Part shown: in pieces, positions 11,871 through 23,538 of the stretch
Layout: each line of letters opens with the position of its first letter
Position numbering within the stretch: position 1 is the first letter of the stretch
NCBI RefSeq assembly: GCF_024139115.2
Contig: NC_085140.1
Coordinates: forward strand, 422,232,283 to 422,296,282
DNA: 64,000 nt
From: Armigeres subalbatus
Taxonomy: Eukaryota > Arthropoda > Insecta > Diptera > Culicidae
Reading direction: 5' to 3'
Notes under the pieces: model-generated
Told to the model about the DNA's origin: nothing
Seen by the model: only the letters and a program-made list of their open reading frames with translations
Database searches by the model: none
Made by a program: the position numbers and the translations under genes

Positions 11871-11906
11871 GCCAATGAAACTGGACCATTCAAATTCGAT
11901 TCTGAA
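11871..11906 (+). CDS. Ca-beta: Ca-beta candidate 36-nt microexon (alternative)
   Basis: The segment is bounded by a strong acceptor (pyrimidine-rich CCATTTCACCCTCCATGCAG) and a GTAAGC donor. It is exactly 36 nt, phase 0/0, and encodes ANETGPFKFDSE. It lies 391 nt after the exon ending in QLEKAR and would sit between that exon and the SH3 start, both of which join in phase 0, so inclusion or skipping keeps the frame. I do not remember this insert from a specific homologue. The call rests on splice signals, phase and position. Confidence 0.5.
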
Positions 11907-12734
11907 GTAAGCAATCCTGGGCAGCTATGATACGAGCAATGTCTTTTTGCATTTGGCTTCTTTTATACTCAATTTTGCTTGAAATGAATGCTTGTCGTTT
12001 TTATGGGCTGATCGAGAACATATTTTCCGTTCCATACTCGCGGGTGACTGACCATACGACTTATTTTGCTTGGTTTCATACAGGCAACCGGTCAGAAAAC
12101 GTATACAGCATTGTTGTGCTAATTATCTGCGAATCAAAAGCAATCGACACCAAAGTCAACCATTTGTCTTGTTGTTACCCAAATACTTTGCATATTATAT
12201 TAACCTGCTTTATTGTTAAATTTTCTTCTATATCTAATCTGTTCCTCTTATTTCATAATCCGTTCAATAGAATCTTTTTCTTCCATCTTTGAATACCTAC
12301 ATCTTGAAATCTTTTCTTAATAGTTCCTTTTTCTGTGATGCTCTTCTCAGGCTTCCGCTTTCTATTTACTCTTTAAAAGTATTTTGTTTCAGCAAGGTGG
12401 AACAAGTTTACCAGTTATAGCAATAATCGTTTTGAGATCGACAGGGTACCCTGAAGTTCTTTGCAACTTCAAGTGTATAAAAGAAATTAATGTTTTTTAT
12501 GTAGCTGGAAACTGGAACGAAATGTTGAATTTTGCTTTAAAAAAATCGGTGCGAACGTGATCTGTTTTAGAACGAGCGGAAGGTAGCCAAGGATATTCGA
12601 GTACCCAGAAAATGATACCTTCACAACTTTTATAATTTGCAACCGATTGAAATATTTCGGGGATAAACGGGATCTTACACCAATATGCAGCATCTGTACA
12701 CAATAAATGGGGGTTGCGTAATCGGCAGATCGGC
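11907..12734. other. Ca-beta intron 1, unassigned part
   Basis: AT-rich intron between the microexon and the DNA transposon. The ORF of 121 codons at 11927 has no recognisable features. Confidence 0.45.
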
Positions 12735-12739
12735 GCATG

Positions 12740-13345
12740 AAAGTTGATTACTGAGCGATTCCAAGCAACAGCATCAAAATTTAAGAAAATTTTTAATTCA
12801 TGATTTTCTATTGAGTTGAAACTTTGCACAGTTTTTCAATTTCATCTAAATCGTCATTTTTCGATATCAAATCTTCATATTGAGTCACGACTAACTTTTC
12901 AAAAGGGTGTATGTGAAAATGGTTCAAAAATATTTAAAAAGCTGCACAGCAAAAACGGAATGTTCGATTGTTATGATTTTTTCAGCAAAGTTAGACAACT
13001 AAATGGTGATTCTTAAGAAAATGTGCACAGTAAAAAAAATTTTTTGCCTTTAAAAATATCATTTTGTCACAAAAACTCAAATATCTCAAAACCCTATCTT
13101 TTTCGAACGTAATTTTTTAGGGAAAACGGTCCATTATATTAGCTATCTACCATAAAAATTTGGTGATGGTAAACTAATAAACAAAAAGTTATGACATTTC
13201 AAACATTTCACAATTTTCACATATAGTAAACAAAAAAAATTTCCGTGTATTTTTTTTTCAAGAATCGCAGTTTGATGCTGATTTTATTGTTAAGGGCCTT
13301 GCGTGAGTTAAACAAGTTGTTTGTATGATATTCCATATTTATGTA
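12740..13345 (+). repeat. Left terminal inverted repeat of the DNA transposon
   Basis: Similar at about 90% or better by eye over several hundred nt to the inverted sequence at 16130-16695. Matching blocks include the ATCTTCATATTGAGTCACGA region (12865-12892), the CTACCATAAAAATTTGGTGA region (near 13147-13166) and TTGTTAAGGG near 13288-13297. It differs from the right copy by small indels, including about 40 nt near 12760-12810. Confidence 0.85.
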
Positions 13346-13619
13346 TTCATCGATATAATGTATATTATATGTATAAATATTATATGTATAAATAAATAAG
13401 AAAGAATTAATATTATCCTAAGTATTAAATTAAATGTGGCAGTTACACAATGTTGTTATAGAAACTCTAAGAGTTTTGGGTTTGAATTTTGGTATGGGTT
13501 ATGATATCATGAAAACAGTTTATTAATACTTATTTTTTATTTATTTTTATTCAATTTTTAAAATATCGAACACTTTTGAATTATTATCAGCACAGTTTGA
13601 GTATAGTTTTGCTTTAATT

Positions 13620-15666
13620 TTATTTTCCGACAATGGAATGAAACAGTGAAATTTTTGGGTTCCTTGGATCGTTTTCGCGTTATTAAATTGCTCGCTGAGC
13701 TCTGAAGCCTTTATTTCGTACTCTTCAGTAGTAGTAAAACAAAATGATAATTTGGTTAAATCTTTTTCTTTTCTACGATTTGCCCAATCAAAAGTTCTTT
13801 CGCAGTTTTAATTGGATGCTCACGTTCTTTGGCTAAACTTGCTCTTGTGGCCATGCGCTTTATTGTTCCTCCAATAGCATCACAAGTACCTTTGCCATGT
13901 GATGTAGCAAAAAATGCCATTCTGCATCAATTCCGTACATTGATTTAAATTGACATAGGCTCGAAAAATTCTTACGATTTTTGTACTGCGACGCTGCTCC
14001 ATCAGACATGAAATATATCTTTTGACTTCTTTATGCTTATCAACGCGTAAAAGTTAATCATTTTTCAATGAACAAGTTTACGGATACTGAATCGTGTCTT
14101 AAATCTTCGGAAATTATAATAAAACTTAAGTGTTCAATTTGCGTACTTCCATTAAAATAAATAACGAATGGATGAATTGTAGCTTGTTGTACGTTCCAGT
14201 GATGGGACTGCACTTCATCTTGCAATACAAAGCTGTAATTTTCAGAAAAATCACAAATGACTAAAAATTTACCATTTTGTAATGTATTTTTCGTATTTTT
14301 TAAAAAGCTGGATTGTTCTGTTTTAATGAAATCGTGAGGGATTAAACTTTCTAATTTCAAGCAAAAATATGACACAAACTCATCTACAGGTTTTACAATA
14401 GTTTCTATGTCACACCTATCCGTGGTCACCCATTGCTCAAATGATAACTGATCAATATATTTTTCTTCAAACTCAGCGAATAAAGTATTTTCCAATGATG
14501 AAGAATCTGGACAATCCGAACAAGATCGTAGATAGCAATTTGATGTTGTATTTTCACACAAAAGACTACCAGTTAACATTTTAATATCCTTTGTTAAATT
14601 GATTCTTTTCAAACTATGTAAAATAAGATTAATATTCTCATGGGTTGTGCACACACACACATTATGTGTTCCTGAATTGGAAAGAAGCTTACATTGCCTT
14701 GGCCGAAGGCTTGCAAATGAGGAAAAACCTATTTTAATATTATCGCGAATTTCCTTGAAGCGTGTGTACGCTTCTTTCAAAGTCGTCATCATTAATCGTT
14801 TTTGGATTGCTTGACGCTTTCCATCTTTTTTTACTGATACATAATCTTTTTGACCAGGCATAGCTCGACTTACTTCATCATCTTCAAAATATTGAACTAC
14901 TATTTCTTTTGTCTCATCTGTTAATGCAGTACTAGACCTAGTATTTCTGGTTGAAAGACAGTTATTCTTCAATTGTTTTGCCTCTTTTACTGTATTTCTA
15001 TTGGTTTTGAACTCATCAATGGCATCCTGAATAGACCACGAACTTGGCAGCATCGACAAAATCAATAATTTTTCTTTCCTTGTCGTGGCTGCATTCGAGA
15101 ACCTTTCCTTCATATTTATAATTACCTCATCGTAGTCTGTATTTTCCACATCATCAGGTCCTAATTTGAAGAGGTTTCTTCGTACAGCTTCGTTTATTTC
15201 ACGGTATTTTTCTCCGGGTAATAAACGTAGTCCATCTTACTCCATTTAATCGGAGTCACTTTTTCCCAGCTATGCCCTCGTTAAAGCGTTCGATGTTGAC
15301 CTTTTGGATACACTCATCTTCCGATTGATTTGTTGAAACAGATTTCGCTGATGGTACGGTGGCAAGGCTCTCAGCACTTAATACTTCTGGTAATTCCTCA
15401 GTTGTTGTCGATACATCTGGCAATTCCTCAGTTGCTGTCGTTTTCGAACTTCCTGCGCTCTGCTCAACCGATGATATACAGATTGCTCTTTTGTCAACGT
15501 TTAGACGGCAGGACGTGCAAATGCGTAAATTTGTATTCAATGTGGACATTGGAGCATAACCAGTCGCTTTCAGTTTATCTATGGTGCTTTCGGTGAGATT
15601 TCGTAACTCTTTTGAACACTTTTTTCCATCAAACGGCCTACAACAGTTGAGAAAGCGGCTACTCAT
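13620..15666 (-). pseudogene. Transposase of the inverted-repeat DNA transposon, frameshifted
   Basis: The N-terminal part (15666-15256) is Cys-rich: CCRPF near residue 8, then ICTSCRLNVDKR, probably zinc-binding. A frameshift near 15205-15215 separates it from the main part (15149-14058, 363 residues), which contains KTNRNTVKEAKQLK, SGTHNVCVCTTHENINLIL, VICDFSENYSFVLQDE and HHWNVQQATIHPFVIYF. After a stop near 14058 and a further frameshift come SDGAASQYKNRKNF (about 13970-14007) and ATSHGKGTCDAIGGTIKR (about 13855-13908). The conserved Asp residues in CDFSENY, SDGAAS and TCDAIGG may form a DDD/DDE-type centre. I recognise the motif set from repetitive insect and cnidarian proteins but cannot name the family. 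It is inactive. Confidence 0.75.
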
Positions 15667-16129
15667 GTTGTTCGTAATATTTCAATAAACAAAATCACTT
15701 TTAAGTTTTTACTGACTAGTTTGGTGTCATTTGCTTGACTGAAGAAAAAAATTACTATAAGATCTTTAACAACCTTAGTAGTAGTAATTTTTTTGCTTTT
15801 TCGTGAGCATTGTCATGGTATGTACCTATCATGCATTTGTTGTTGTTGAAGATACCCGTTTCCTCCCGATCATAAAGTCTATTCTCTAAGAGGTATATTT
15901 TTTGCAGGTAAACTATAGACATACACGTGTATATAAATCTTTGATTTTGCAGCTTTTGTCTTAAAAATAACATTTCTGATATGTTTCTATCAACGTTATT
16001 ATCAACAGGTTTCAACACTATTAAAAGAATTTTTCGCCAGTCACGTGCAATGAAAATTATGACACTATCAATACTTTTGATCACAACACTGGATCGTGTC
16101 TAAGTTTCTTATAGATGCTATGAATAATT

Positions 16130-16695
16130 AAATCAAAATATCATGAAAACAACTTGTTTAAATCACGTCCCTTAACAATAAAATCTGCATCAAACTGCAA
16201 TTCTCGAAATAACTCACACAGACAAAAAAAATTTTTTACTAAATGTGAAAATTGTGAAATGTTTGAAATGTCATAACTTTTTTGTTTATTAGTTTACCAT
16301 CACCAAATTTTTATGGTAGATAGCTAATATAATGGACCGTTTTCCCTAAAAAAATTACGTTCGAAAAAAGATAGGGTTTTGAGATATTTGAGTTTTTGTG
16401 ACAAAAATGATATTTTTAAAGGCAAAAAAAATGTTTTTTTTACTGTGCACATTTTCTTAAGAATCACCATTTAGTTGTCTAACTTTGCTGAAAAAATCAT
16501 AACAATCGAACATTCCGTTTTTGCTGTGCAGCTTTTTAAATATTTTTGAACCATTTTCACATACACCCTTTTGAAAAGTTAGTCGTGACTCAATATGAAG
16601 ATTTGATATCGAAAAATGACGATTTAGATGAAATTGAAAAACTGTGCAGAGTTTCAAATATTTTCGAAATGGTCGCTCAGGATCGACTGACATGC
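16130..16695 (-). repeat. Right terminal inverted repeat of the DNA transposon
   Basis: Inverted partner of 12740-13345. The same short spurious reading (QLNGDS, KNGMFDCYDFFSKVR) appears in both copies on opposite strands, which shows how well the repeats are kept. Confidence 0.85.
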
Positions 16696-17025
16696 CCCCG
16701 TGGAATGCCTCTACTTGAAGAGCGTTCTACAGTCAATGCTGTCACGGGTCATGTTGAAAATTAAAAGTCGTTATAAATATATTCGGCGCTTAAAGTGTTC
16801 ATATGGAGGCGGGTGGTTACGTGCAGCAAGGGAACCGACAGAACGTGGAACGCTATTACATGAAAACGGAAACAACAGACCTGCCTTTTTCAGACGAAGA
16901 AGCGTCGCCTGGAAGACACGTAGTGCAAGAAGATGGAGCTGCTTTGCTGCCGTTTTCAAGAAACACGCAAGTTCTATCAGGTCAACGCATTCCACAAAGG
17001 CTTCGTGCCGCGAGCCTAGAAACAA

Positions 17026-17196
17026 CACTTGTCATAAGACGAGTTTGTACAATCCCATTTAATTCCACCACTTAATTGTACCTTGACAGATACGTATTTC
17101 GACCTCAACAGTAAGGCCGTCTTCAGTGTCTCGTACTTGACTCAACTAAAGTGGTGGAATTAAATGGGATTGTACAAACTCGTCTTATGACAAGTG
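17026..17196. mobile_element. 171-bp MITE with perfect 47-bp inverted repeats
   Basis: 17026-17072 and 17150-17196 are exact inverted copies (start CACTTGTCATAAGACGAGTT). The 77-nt loop contains GTATTTCGACCTCAACAGTA and a GTCTTCAGTGTCTCGTACTT motif. A diverged relative of the loop and arm lies at 34740-34840, so the unit is dispersed. Confidence 0.85.
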
Positions 17197-18289
17197 AAGA
17201 CATTCCACTAAAAAGCTCAAAATAAATTTTCTAGAAACAACGTTTACCCAACTTACGTAGACGGTTTCGTAATTTACGCAGCCACGGGCTCCACCACTTT
17301 ATGGAATCTTGTGAACATGCTTCGGGTTTTCAGCAGTACAGGGTCATGAATTATTTGATAATATGGGATCGCAGCAAGCCATGGTTGCTTTTGAATTTCC
17401 TGTCACGTTTTTGTTCGTTCCCGCAAGAAAAAGATTTTGCTGAAGTTTATATTTTGCATGTGTACTAGAAGAAAAAAGTTTAAGTGATCTGAAGTTTGAA
17501 ATTTACGCGTTTGGTGACTTTTAATAGAGTGCATTTCTTTATTGAGTGCGCGAAATCGTTTGTGAAGTTTGTAGAAGTGATCTTCGCTTCCTAACAATCC
17601 TAACTTCATGTATCCGGAATTGGATCAATTAGGTGTTTTTATATAAATTCAAAACCAAATGCGCCCTGGATTGAAAAATCCCTAAGTTTGTTTATGGATC
17701 TATTATCCGATTGATAATGGTAGCATAAACAGGCGAGGCTTTTTGCAAGTGAAAGTGACCTCTAACTGGACGTGAGTAACCAGGCAGTCTGAAATGGGTC
17801 GACAGTAAAGCTAACACCTGACTATATTACAGACAGCTTTCTTCCATAATACCACCTGCGGCCAGTAGTGGGGGTTAGATTGAAGATCACACATACAGCG
17901 TCATGAATTATTTGATAAAGATTGTAATAAAAAACAGTCACAGCGTCATCAACAGAGTCGATGTCTGACAAATAAGTCCATGCCACTGCAACTATTTTAG
18001 CGTTGATATTCGAGCGTCAAACTAATGGCTTGTGGTGAGGGTCAACTTTCAAAATGGCAGCAGGTGGTTTAAACAGTCCGATCAGAATCACTGACGCACC
18101 CAAAATGGTCGTTTGACAGAAAAGGCCATTTTTTTCAAAAATGTGATTTGATTGAACGGGTCATACGGCCGAGGTTGTCGTTTGGCTGAACAGTCATTTG
18201 GACGAGCGGATCATAGGACTGTAAATATCGTTTGCTAAACGGGTCCAACGCAAATGTAGAACCGGTCAGGCATCTCAATTCTGACTCAT
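17197..18289. other. Ca-beta intron 1, unassigned part
   Basis: No gene recognised. At 18100-18260 the motif CGTTTG(A/G)C and TCATTTGGACG recurs, the start of a dispersed short-repeat cluster. Confidence 0.4.
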
Positions 18290-18605
18290 AATTTTTCACT
18301 ACTTACTTCTTATTTATATCGTTTGACTTCTCACTACAAAAAGTAAAAGTAAGTGAAAAGTAAGAAAGAAAGCATCGCTTCCCATTTCTCACAGTGAGAA
18401 GCGACGTCTTACTTCTAGCATTCCATTTCTCACTAATCATTTCTCACTGTGAAAAGTGAGAAGTGTGAAATAAGAAATGAGGAGTGAGGAGTGAAAGTAA
18501 GATATCTTACTTTATATTTTTCCACTCTCACTTCTCATTTTGTACTTCTCACTTGGCACAGTTTTTAAAATAAGAAGTGAAAAGTGAGAAATCCTACTTC
18601 ATTCG
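18290..18605. repeat. GTGAGAAGTRAGA-type short inverted and direct repeats
   Basis: Many copies of TTCTCACT and its inverse AGTGAGAA, alternating in orientation, make the segment self-complementary (for example CTTCTCACTT and AAGTGAGAAG blocks). No coding potential. Confidence 0.6.
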
Positions 18606-21600
18606 ACCTAACGATATTTCATGTCACGAGCTACACGAAATTTTCGCCAAATAACCATTTCTGTCAAACGCAATTCCGGCCAAATTACAAGTTCTACCAA
18701 ACAACTTTTTCGGCCATATGAGCTGCAGGGATTGTCTAAATACTCAGAGCGGTGCGAAAAATGTTCGTGCAGCACCCACATTCTTATGCACGTCTCTCAA
18801 ATTTTGCGAGCCAAAGAGCCGAAGGGGCTCGGGCTCTCGCTGCTGCGTGCGAGTAAAAGACTGCACTACCCTTTCGGGTAGCACGGGTAGTGCACATTGT
18901 GCATTTGGAATTCATCGAGAAAATTGAAATCATATTAAATGCCCGCCAAACAATGGACGACAAATATTTTTAATTGTTTCTTGTTTGTTTGCTTTACAAC
19001 AATAAAAAGTTATGTGTTTGCAGATATTTGGAACTCATTTATGCGATTTCTTCTTAGAAAGTAATCCAAAAATCATAGATGACTGCAACAACAAGCCACG
19101 CTTTTGGAAGTGCCGTTGGTAGAAATTAAAAAAAAATCCGGCTACATTCACCATTGATAAAAAGAGTATGTCTGAAATACTTAAAAATCTCTTCCATTTG
19201 TAAAACAATGTATTTTAATTGCCAGTAGATTATTCTCTCAAAGATTGTAGCTTTATAGTAACAGTCAAAATGATCAATGTTGAAATAGCGGATCAATATA
19301 ATGAATAGTTATTAAATGCATTTGGGTTGCTTTATGAGCAAATTATTTTGGAATTAAAGGGGTTCCATATACGTGTTTTTTTGATAAGCACGAGGAATTT
19401 CTAAATCTACGACAATCGATTTTCGTTGAAGTAATTTTTCGTAGTTTTTGGAATTTAGGTAAAAATGGACTTCCGTTATAAAAAATGCGTTCCTGTCGGA
19501 ATATATTGAAATATTTTCAAGGTAAATAAATATTAAAAATCAATTCACATATATCCATAGATATGTATAAGAATTAAAAAGTGATTGAAATGCATTTTAA
19601 CTATCTTATTTATTCATATTGCGAATGTCGAACAAAGAAAACGCCAATCAACCATCTTTCTATAGAACACCAAAGCGCTCTGCTCTATGCATGACTCTTT
19701 GAGAGCCCCGAGTACGATCCGCACTTACTCGCCTCTCTCGAGCTAAACGGGGTTGCTCCTAACAACGCGTGCTGCACGCAAAGAGTTTCGTACCGCACCA
19801 TATCCCTGATGAACTGTTCGGTCAGATGACATTTTCGGCCAAATGGCCTTTTCTGTTAAACGACATTTCGGCAAAACGGCATTTCCGGCCAAATGACTTG
19901 TTCGGTCAAACGACATTTTTCTATTATTTTTCGATTGTAGTTTATTGTTTTGGAGACGGCTTTTCAGTCTTGACAAAACCAACACACCGTTTTTCAATTT
20001 TGTCCAACTTTTAAGTCCATTTGTGACCTTCCTCAGGGCCTCAATTTTCATAGGTTTATCATCAACCGTGTTTCGGAAGAGCCACAAATCGTCACGAAGT
20101 CAGGATCGACCATAAAAGCAATGGTGGTCCATCTAGTGTAAGGCTGCCCAACGCACGGCCCGCGGATCATTTTGATGTGGCCCGCAGCGTATAAAAAATG
20201 TACTTTATAATTGGCCCGAAAGCTTTCCTATCTGGTTCGATAAGCTCCTTCATATCCAGTATTAATAAATACTGTAGTTTTGCTGTTAATGAGGCTTTGG
20301 CAATACGATGAAACCTATCCAGGATGGAGACCTTGTTAGGGAATGCATATGGCCTTTTGGTGATATCCTGTGCTGTAAAGGAATAGTCTCCTTCACTATA
20401 GTATAAGTTTCTCGTAAAGCACGGTGAAGAATTGAAGTTCTCATAGAAGATTTGAAAACTACGTTAAGTGAAAAAGCCACCTGTTTCTGATTCTACTTGC
20501 TCGCAATCGATGAAAATACTTAAGTTAAAAACAAGGCACATGTAGCTGTCATCATAAGGGTCATCATAATTTATGATCATCGTCATATCACAGAGGAAGC
20601 AGCTTTGATCCCAGTTAAGGAAGCGACTACAGGGATAGACCTGGGGAAATCTATTAAGACCTGTATGAAGAAGCTTGAACTCTTCTTTAAAAACTTTGAA
20701 AAGCCCTAACAAACAACTGATGGAGCTCCGGCAATGACGAGATAGAACACGGGCGTTGTGACACTTGAAAATTAAATAATTTTTTTTATTCGTTTATTTG
20801 TTAATGAATTGTTAATCAGACACAAAAGTTTATTTGTCTTTCGGCCAAACGGCCAATTTACATATTTACTATTTTAGAATGTTTCGGATAATATCACGTC
20901 TTCAAAAAGCTTTCATCGAACTTGTTGTTCATCATTTTGGGAAAGTCGATAGCCAGGATTCAGAACCGATTATAATATGGCCTATTCCTCAAAGAACAGA
21001 AATCTAGGATGCCCCGAATTGTAACCATATGGGGCAAATTGCCTATGGCTTAATTTCTCAAAAAGATGTCACAAGCCGTGTTTCCGACTCAATCAGTATC
21101 TATCCTGAACTTTAGGAGCTTTTTAATTTGAAGATTGTGGTTACCTCAGTATTTGCTTGTCCCCGGAAGCATTGTCATTTTCAAAACGATCGTGTGTTCG
21201 GATGTATAACTACACTCCGATGCAAGACAAGACTGCAAACCATCATTTTGAAAGTTTAGTTTTTACAAAAATTAGTTGCTAGACTAAGGGCTAGACCCTG
21301 TAAGTGTTTATTCAGAGCACTCTAATTGTAGAAATCCAAAAATGTCTTTCATATGAAATGTATCACCCAACCGATGATTGTTATATTTTTTAACAATTTT
21401 GAATAACAACCTACCAAAACCTGTATAAGAACTGGGCATATACGAAAATTCTAGATTCTAATACAAATATTGTATGAGATCTAACAATTTTGCAAGCTTT
21501 TTTTAATATTTGTTTATAAGATTACATTTTTGTATAAGTATCTATCAACCTCGCATATGCCCAATTGTAATATTGGTTTTGGTAGGTTAGAATTGTTAGA

Positions 21601-21624
21601 AAATCGAACAGTTGCTGGTCGGGT
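18606..21624. other. Ca-beta intron 1, repeat debris
   Basis: Contains dispersed GGCCAAATGAC/GTCAAACGACATTT motifs at 18640-18720 and 19810-19925, and GC-richer segments at 18770-18900 and 19660-19800 that share GAGCCCGAG-like words in opposite orientation (GGGGCTCGGGCTCTCG against GAGAGCCCCGAG). These could be the arms of a decayed foldback element. No gene found. Confidence 0.35.
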
Positions 21625-21998
21625 GTATATTTTGGCTGTGCATATGCACAGCATATGCTTCGAAATGGACAAATTGATATGAAATTTGCGAAAAAGAATC
21701 CACGTGTCTTGGAGGGACTCGAACCCTCAACCTCCTACTCTCTAGATAGGCGTGAAAACCCCTACACAACAAGACCACTTAAAGGTCTCGATTGCGGAAA
21801 AGCCATCAGAATCGGAGTACCAACCTCCACCGCGGTTAGCTCTTTTACGCAAATTGTATATCTTTCGGATGCTTGATTTAAGAGTAGGAGGTTGAGGGTT
21901 CGAGTCCCTCCAAGACACGTGGATTCTTTTTCGCAGATTTCATGTCAATTTGTCCATTTCGAAACATGTGCTGTGTATATGCACAACCAAGATATTTA
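21625..21998. mobile_element. Inverted-repeat element with tRNA-like arm
   Basis: Arms of about 104 bp at 21638-21741 and 21881-21984 are near-perfect inverted copies (AGAGTAGGAGGTTGAGGG, CCTCCAAGACACGTGGATTC and so on). The left arm plus part of the centre contains a complete tRNA-like cloverleaf on the minus strand; the right arm has only the 3' half of it. Probably a tRNA-derived SINE rearranged into a palindrome. Confidence 0.75.
21705..21776 (-). repeat. tRNA-like sequence (72 nt, anticodon AGA), SINE-type
   Basis: Reading the minus strand: acceptor GGTCTTG pairs 6 of 7 with CAAGACA; a short GTG/CAC D-stem with TAGGGGTTTT loop; anticodon stem CCTAT/GTAGG with loop CTAGAGA (anticodon AGA, serine by code); a 5-nt variable loop; T-arm GAGGG TTCGAGT CCCTC with perfect stem. 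The short variable loop does not fit a true serine tRNA, and it is embedded in an inverted repeat, so I read it as a tRNA-derived SINE head, not a working tRNA gene. Confidence 0.5.
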
Positions 21999-22619
21999 AC
22001 AAAAAAATGATTTTCGTATGGCCGAGTTGCCGAATAATATGCAATTCATTGTAATCAAGTGTCGGTCTTCCACCGTCATTAGTCGTTGGAGTACAAACTA
22101 AGGTTTTTCGTTAATTATACCGTACAAGTATTCTAACATCAAGGATGGATGCACTTTTGCTATAATATGTAAGCTAAGAACACAGCCATAAAATAAAATT
22201 GAACTAGTTGCTTTACCGTTAAAAATGTCTTGGCTTTTATAGTCATCAACGTCATAAATTTATAAACGAAGATTACTTCCACGGGTATTTACAATTTAAA
22301 ATTGCTTGCAATTGAAGAAAACAATTCCACACTCGTGTGGCTCTCTGTATGACATATATTTACAGATTTTGGTTTATTATAGAACAATAAGCATTTCCAT
22401 CATTCGTTTGATTCACGTTGTTCTGGTTATAAAAACGTTATAAATAGCTTGGAAAAGTTACACACCGCATAATATTCTATATTAATTACACTTATCGCTT
22501 GCTTAACGAACTTCCACTCGTTCCGTTATCCACTTGGTGATACACAAACTTCCGCAATAAAATGAAAATCAATTACTCTACACACACCTTCCGTTTCCAT
22601 CTTCCATCTTCCCGAACAG
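21999..22619. other. Ca-beta intron 1, 3' end
   Basis: AT-rich, no gene. The last 60 nt (ACACACCTTCCGTTTCCATC and following) form the pyrimidine tract of the SH3 exon acceptor. Confidence 0.5.
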
Positions 22620-22739
22620 AGTAAACCTGTTGCATTTGCTGTGAGGACGAATGTTTCATACGATGGCAGTTTGGACGACGACTCGCCGGTTCACGGCAGT
22701 GCAGTCTCGTTCGAGGTCGGCGATTTTCTTCATATCAAG
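22620..22739 (+). CDS. Ca-beta: Ca-beta exon: SH3 domain, first half
   Basis: The acceptor CCCGAACAG ends at 22619 and the donor GTAGGA starts at 22740. The 120 nt encode 40 residues in phase 0/0, beginning [16 protein letters not shown] and ending DFLHIK. This is the signature start of the beta-subunit SH3-like domain. The VAFAVRTN strand and the DFLHIK strand are family-diagnostic. The intron before it is 11.1 kb and holds a DNA transposon and several MITEs. Confidence 0.96.
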
Positions 22740-23290
22740 GTAGGAATCGTAAATAAGCACTGTACGGCGGATGCCAACACTAGTTCGCGAGATTTTTATT
22801 TTAAATGTGTTGATCGATGCTGTCACCAACTGATTTTTTTAAATTTTTAAATATTGAGAATTACATTTTATTTTTCAATTTCTATTTGTTTTAGTTTTCG
22901 ATAAAAATATTTAACAAATTTGAGCAGCTACTTTAAGCCTATTCTAACGTATGTAACAAAGCAATATTATTTCATTCTTTTCGCGAGTTAAAGCGGTTTT
23001 TATTTTTGACGGATTTGGCTCATATACTTACAGCATCTTTTTAGCTCCTTTTGTGACAAGTTGAAAAAAAACACTCTTGAAAATTTGATAATTTAAACCT
23101 ATTGAAATTATGATTTATCTGAGTTGAGTTTTTCTTGTCAGATCTTTATAATGATGAAGGAAATATTTTGGAAAATAACATTTCAGTTAATTTTGTAAAC
23201 TAGTGCTCTGAACATCCACATAAATTGGTGACAATAAGCCATACTCTATATTTACCATTTTTCTCTCTCCCCCCACGGTTGCACTTACAG
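22740..23290. other. Ca-beta 551-nt intron
   Basis: GTAGGA to CTTACAG. AT-rich, with a TTTTTCTCTCTCCCCCC pyrimidine tract before the acceptor. No other feature. Confidence 0.7.
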
Positions 23291-23392
23291 GAGAAATATG
23301 ACAATAATTGGTGGATTGGGCGATTGGTTAAGGAAGGCTGTGAGGTGGGATTCATTCCCAGTCCCGTTAAGCTAGAACACATACGAATGCAG
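23291..23392 (+). CDS. Ca-beta: Ca-beta exon: SH3 domain, second half
   Basis: A CACTTACAG acceptor precedes 23291 and a GTAAGA donor follows 23392. The 102 nt, phase 0/0, encode 34 residues including [16 protein letters not shown] and [25 protein letters not shown] is the hallmark SH3 segment of calcium channel beta subunits and is nearly identical to vertebrate proteins. The exon follows the first SH3 exon after a 551-nt intron. Confidence 0.97.
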
Positions 23393-23538
23393 GTAAGACC
23401 CATCCAGGAACGAGGGCTTATTACGGAATACTCCAGCTAACTAACTGCCCAGCCTGAGCAATATACGTTATATGTACTAATGGTGCACACGACAATTCAA
23501 TTTTACCGCATTTCTCTGAATCGGATTCTCCCCCGCAG

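Larger units (their letters stand above)
12735..16698 (-). mobile_element. DNA transposon with about 0.6-kb terminal inverted repeats
   Basis: Long imperfect inverted repeats (about 12740-13345 and 16130-16695) flank a broken minus-strand transposase. Both ends carry a GTYGAT..CTGAGCGA motif (left 12742-12758, right inverted 16674-16690), and CATG may be a 4-bp target duplication. Total length is about 4 kb. Large inverted repeats and a possible 4-bp duplication would fit a Sola-type or related superfamily, but I cannot assign it. Confidence 0.8.

Noticed and set aside
21705..21776. Functional serine tRNA gene
   Set aside because: It has a short variable loop, a 6/7 acceptor, and is embedded in an inverted-repeat element with a half copy.
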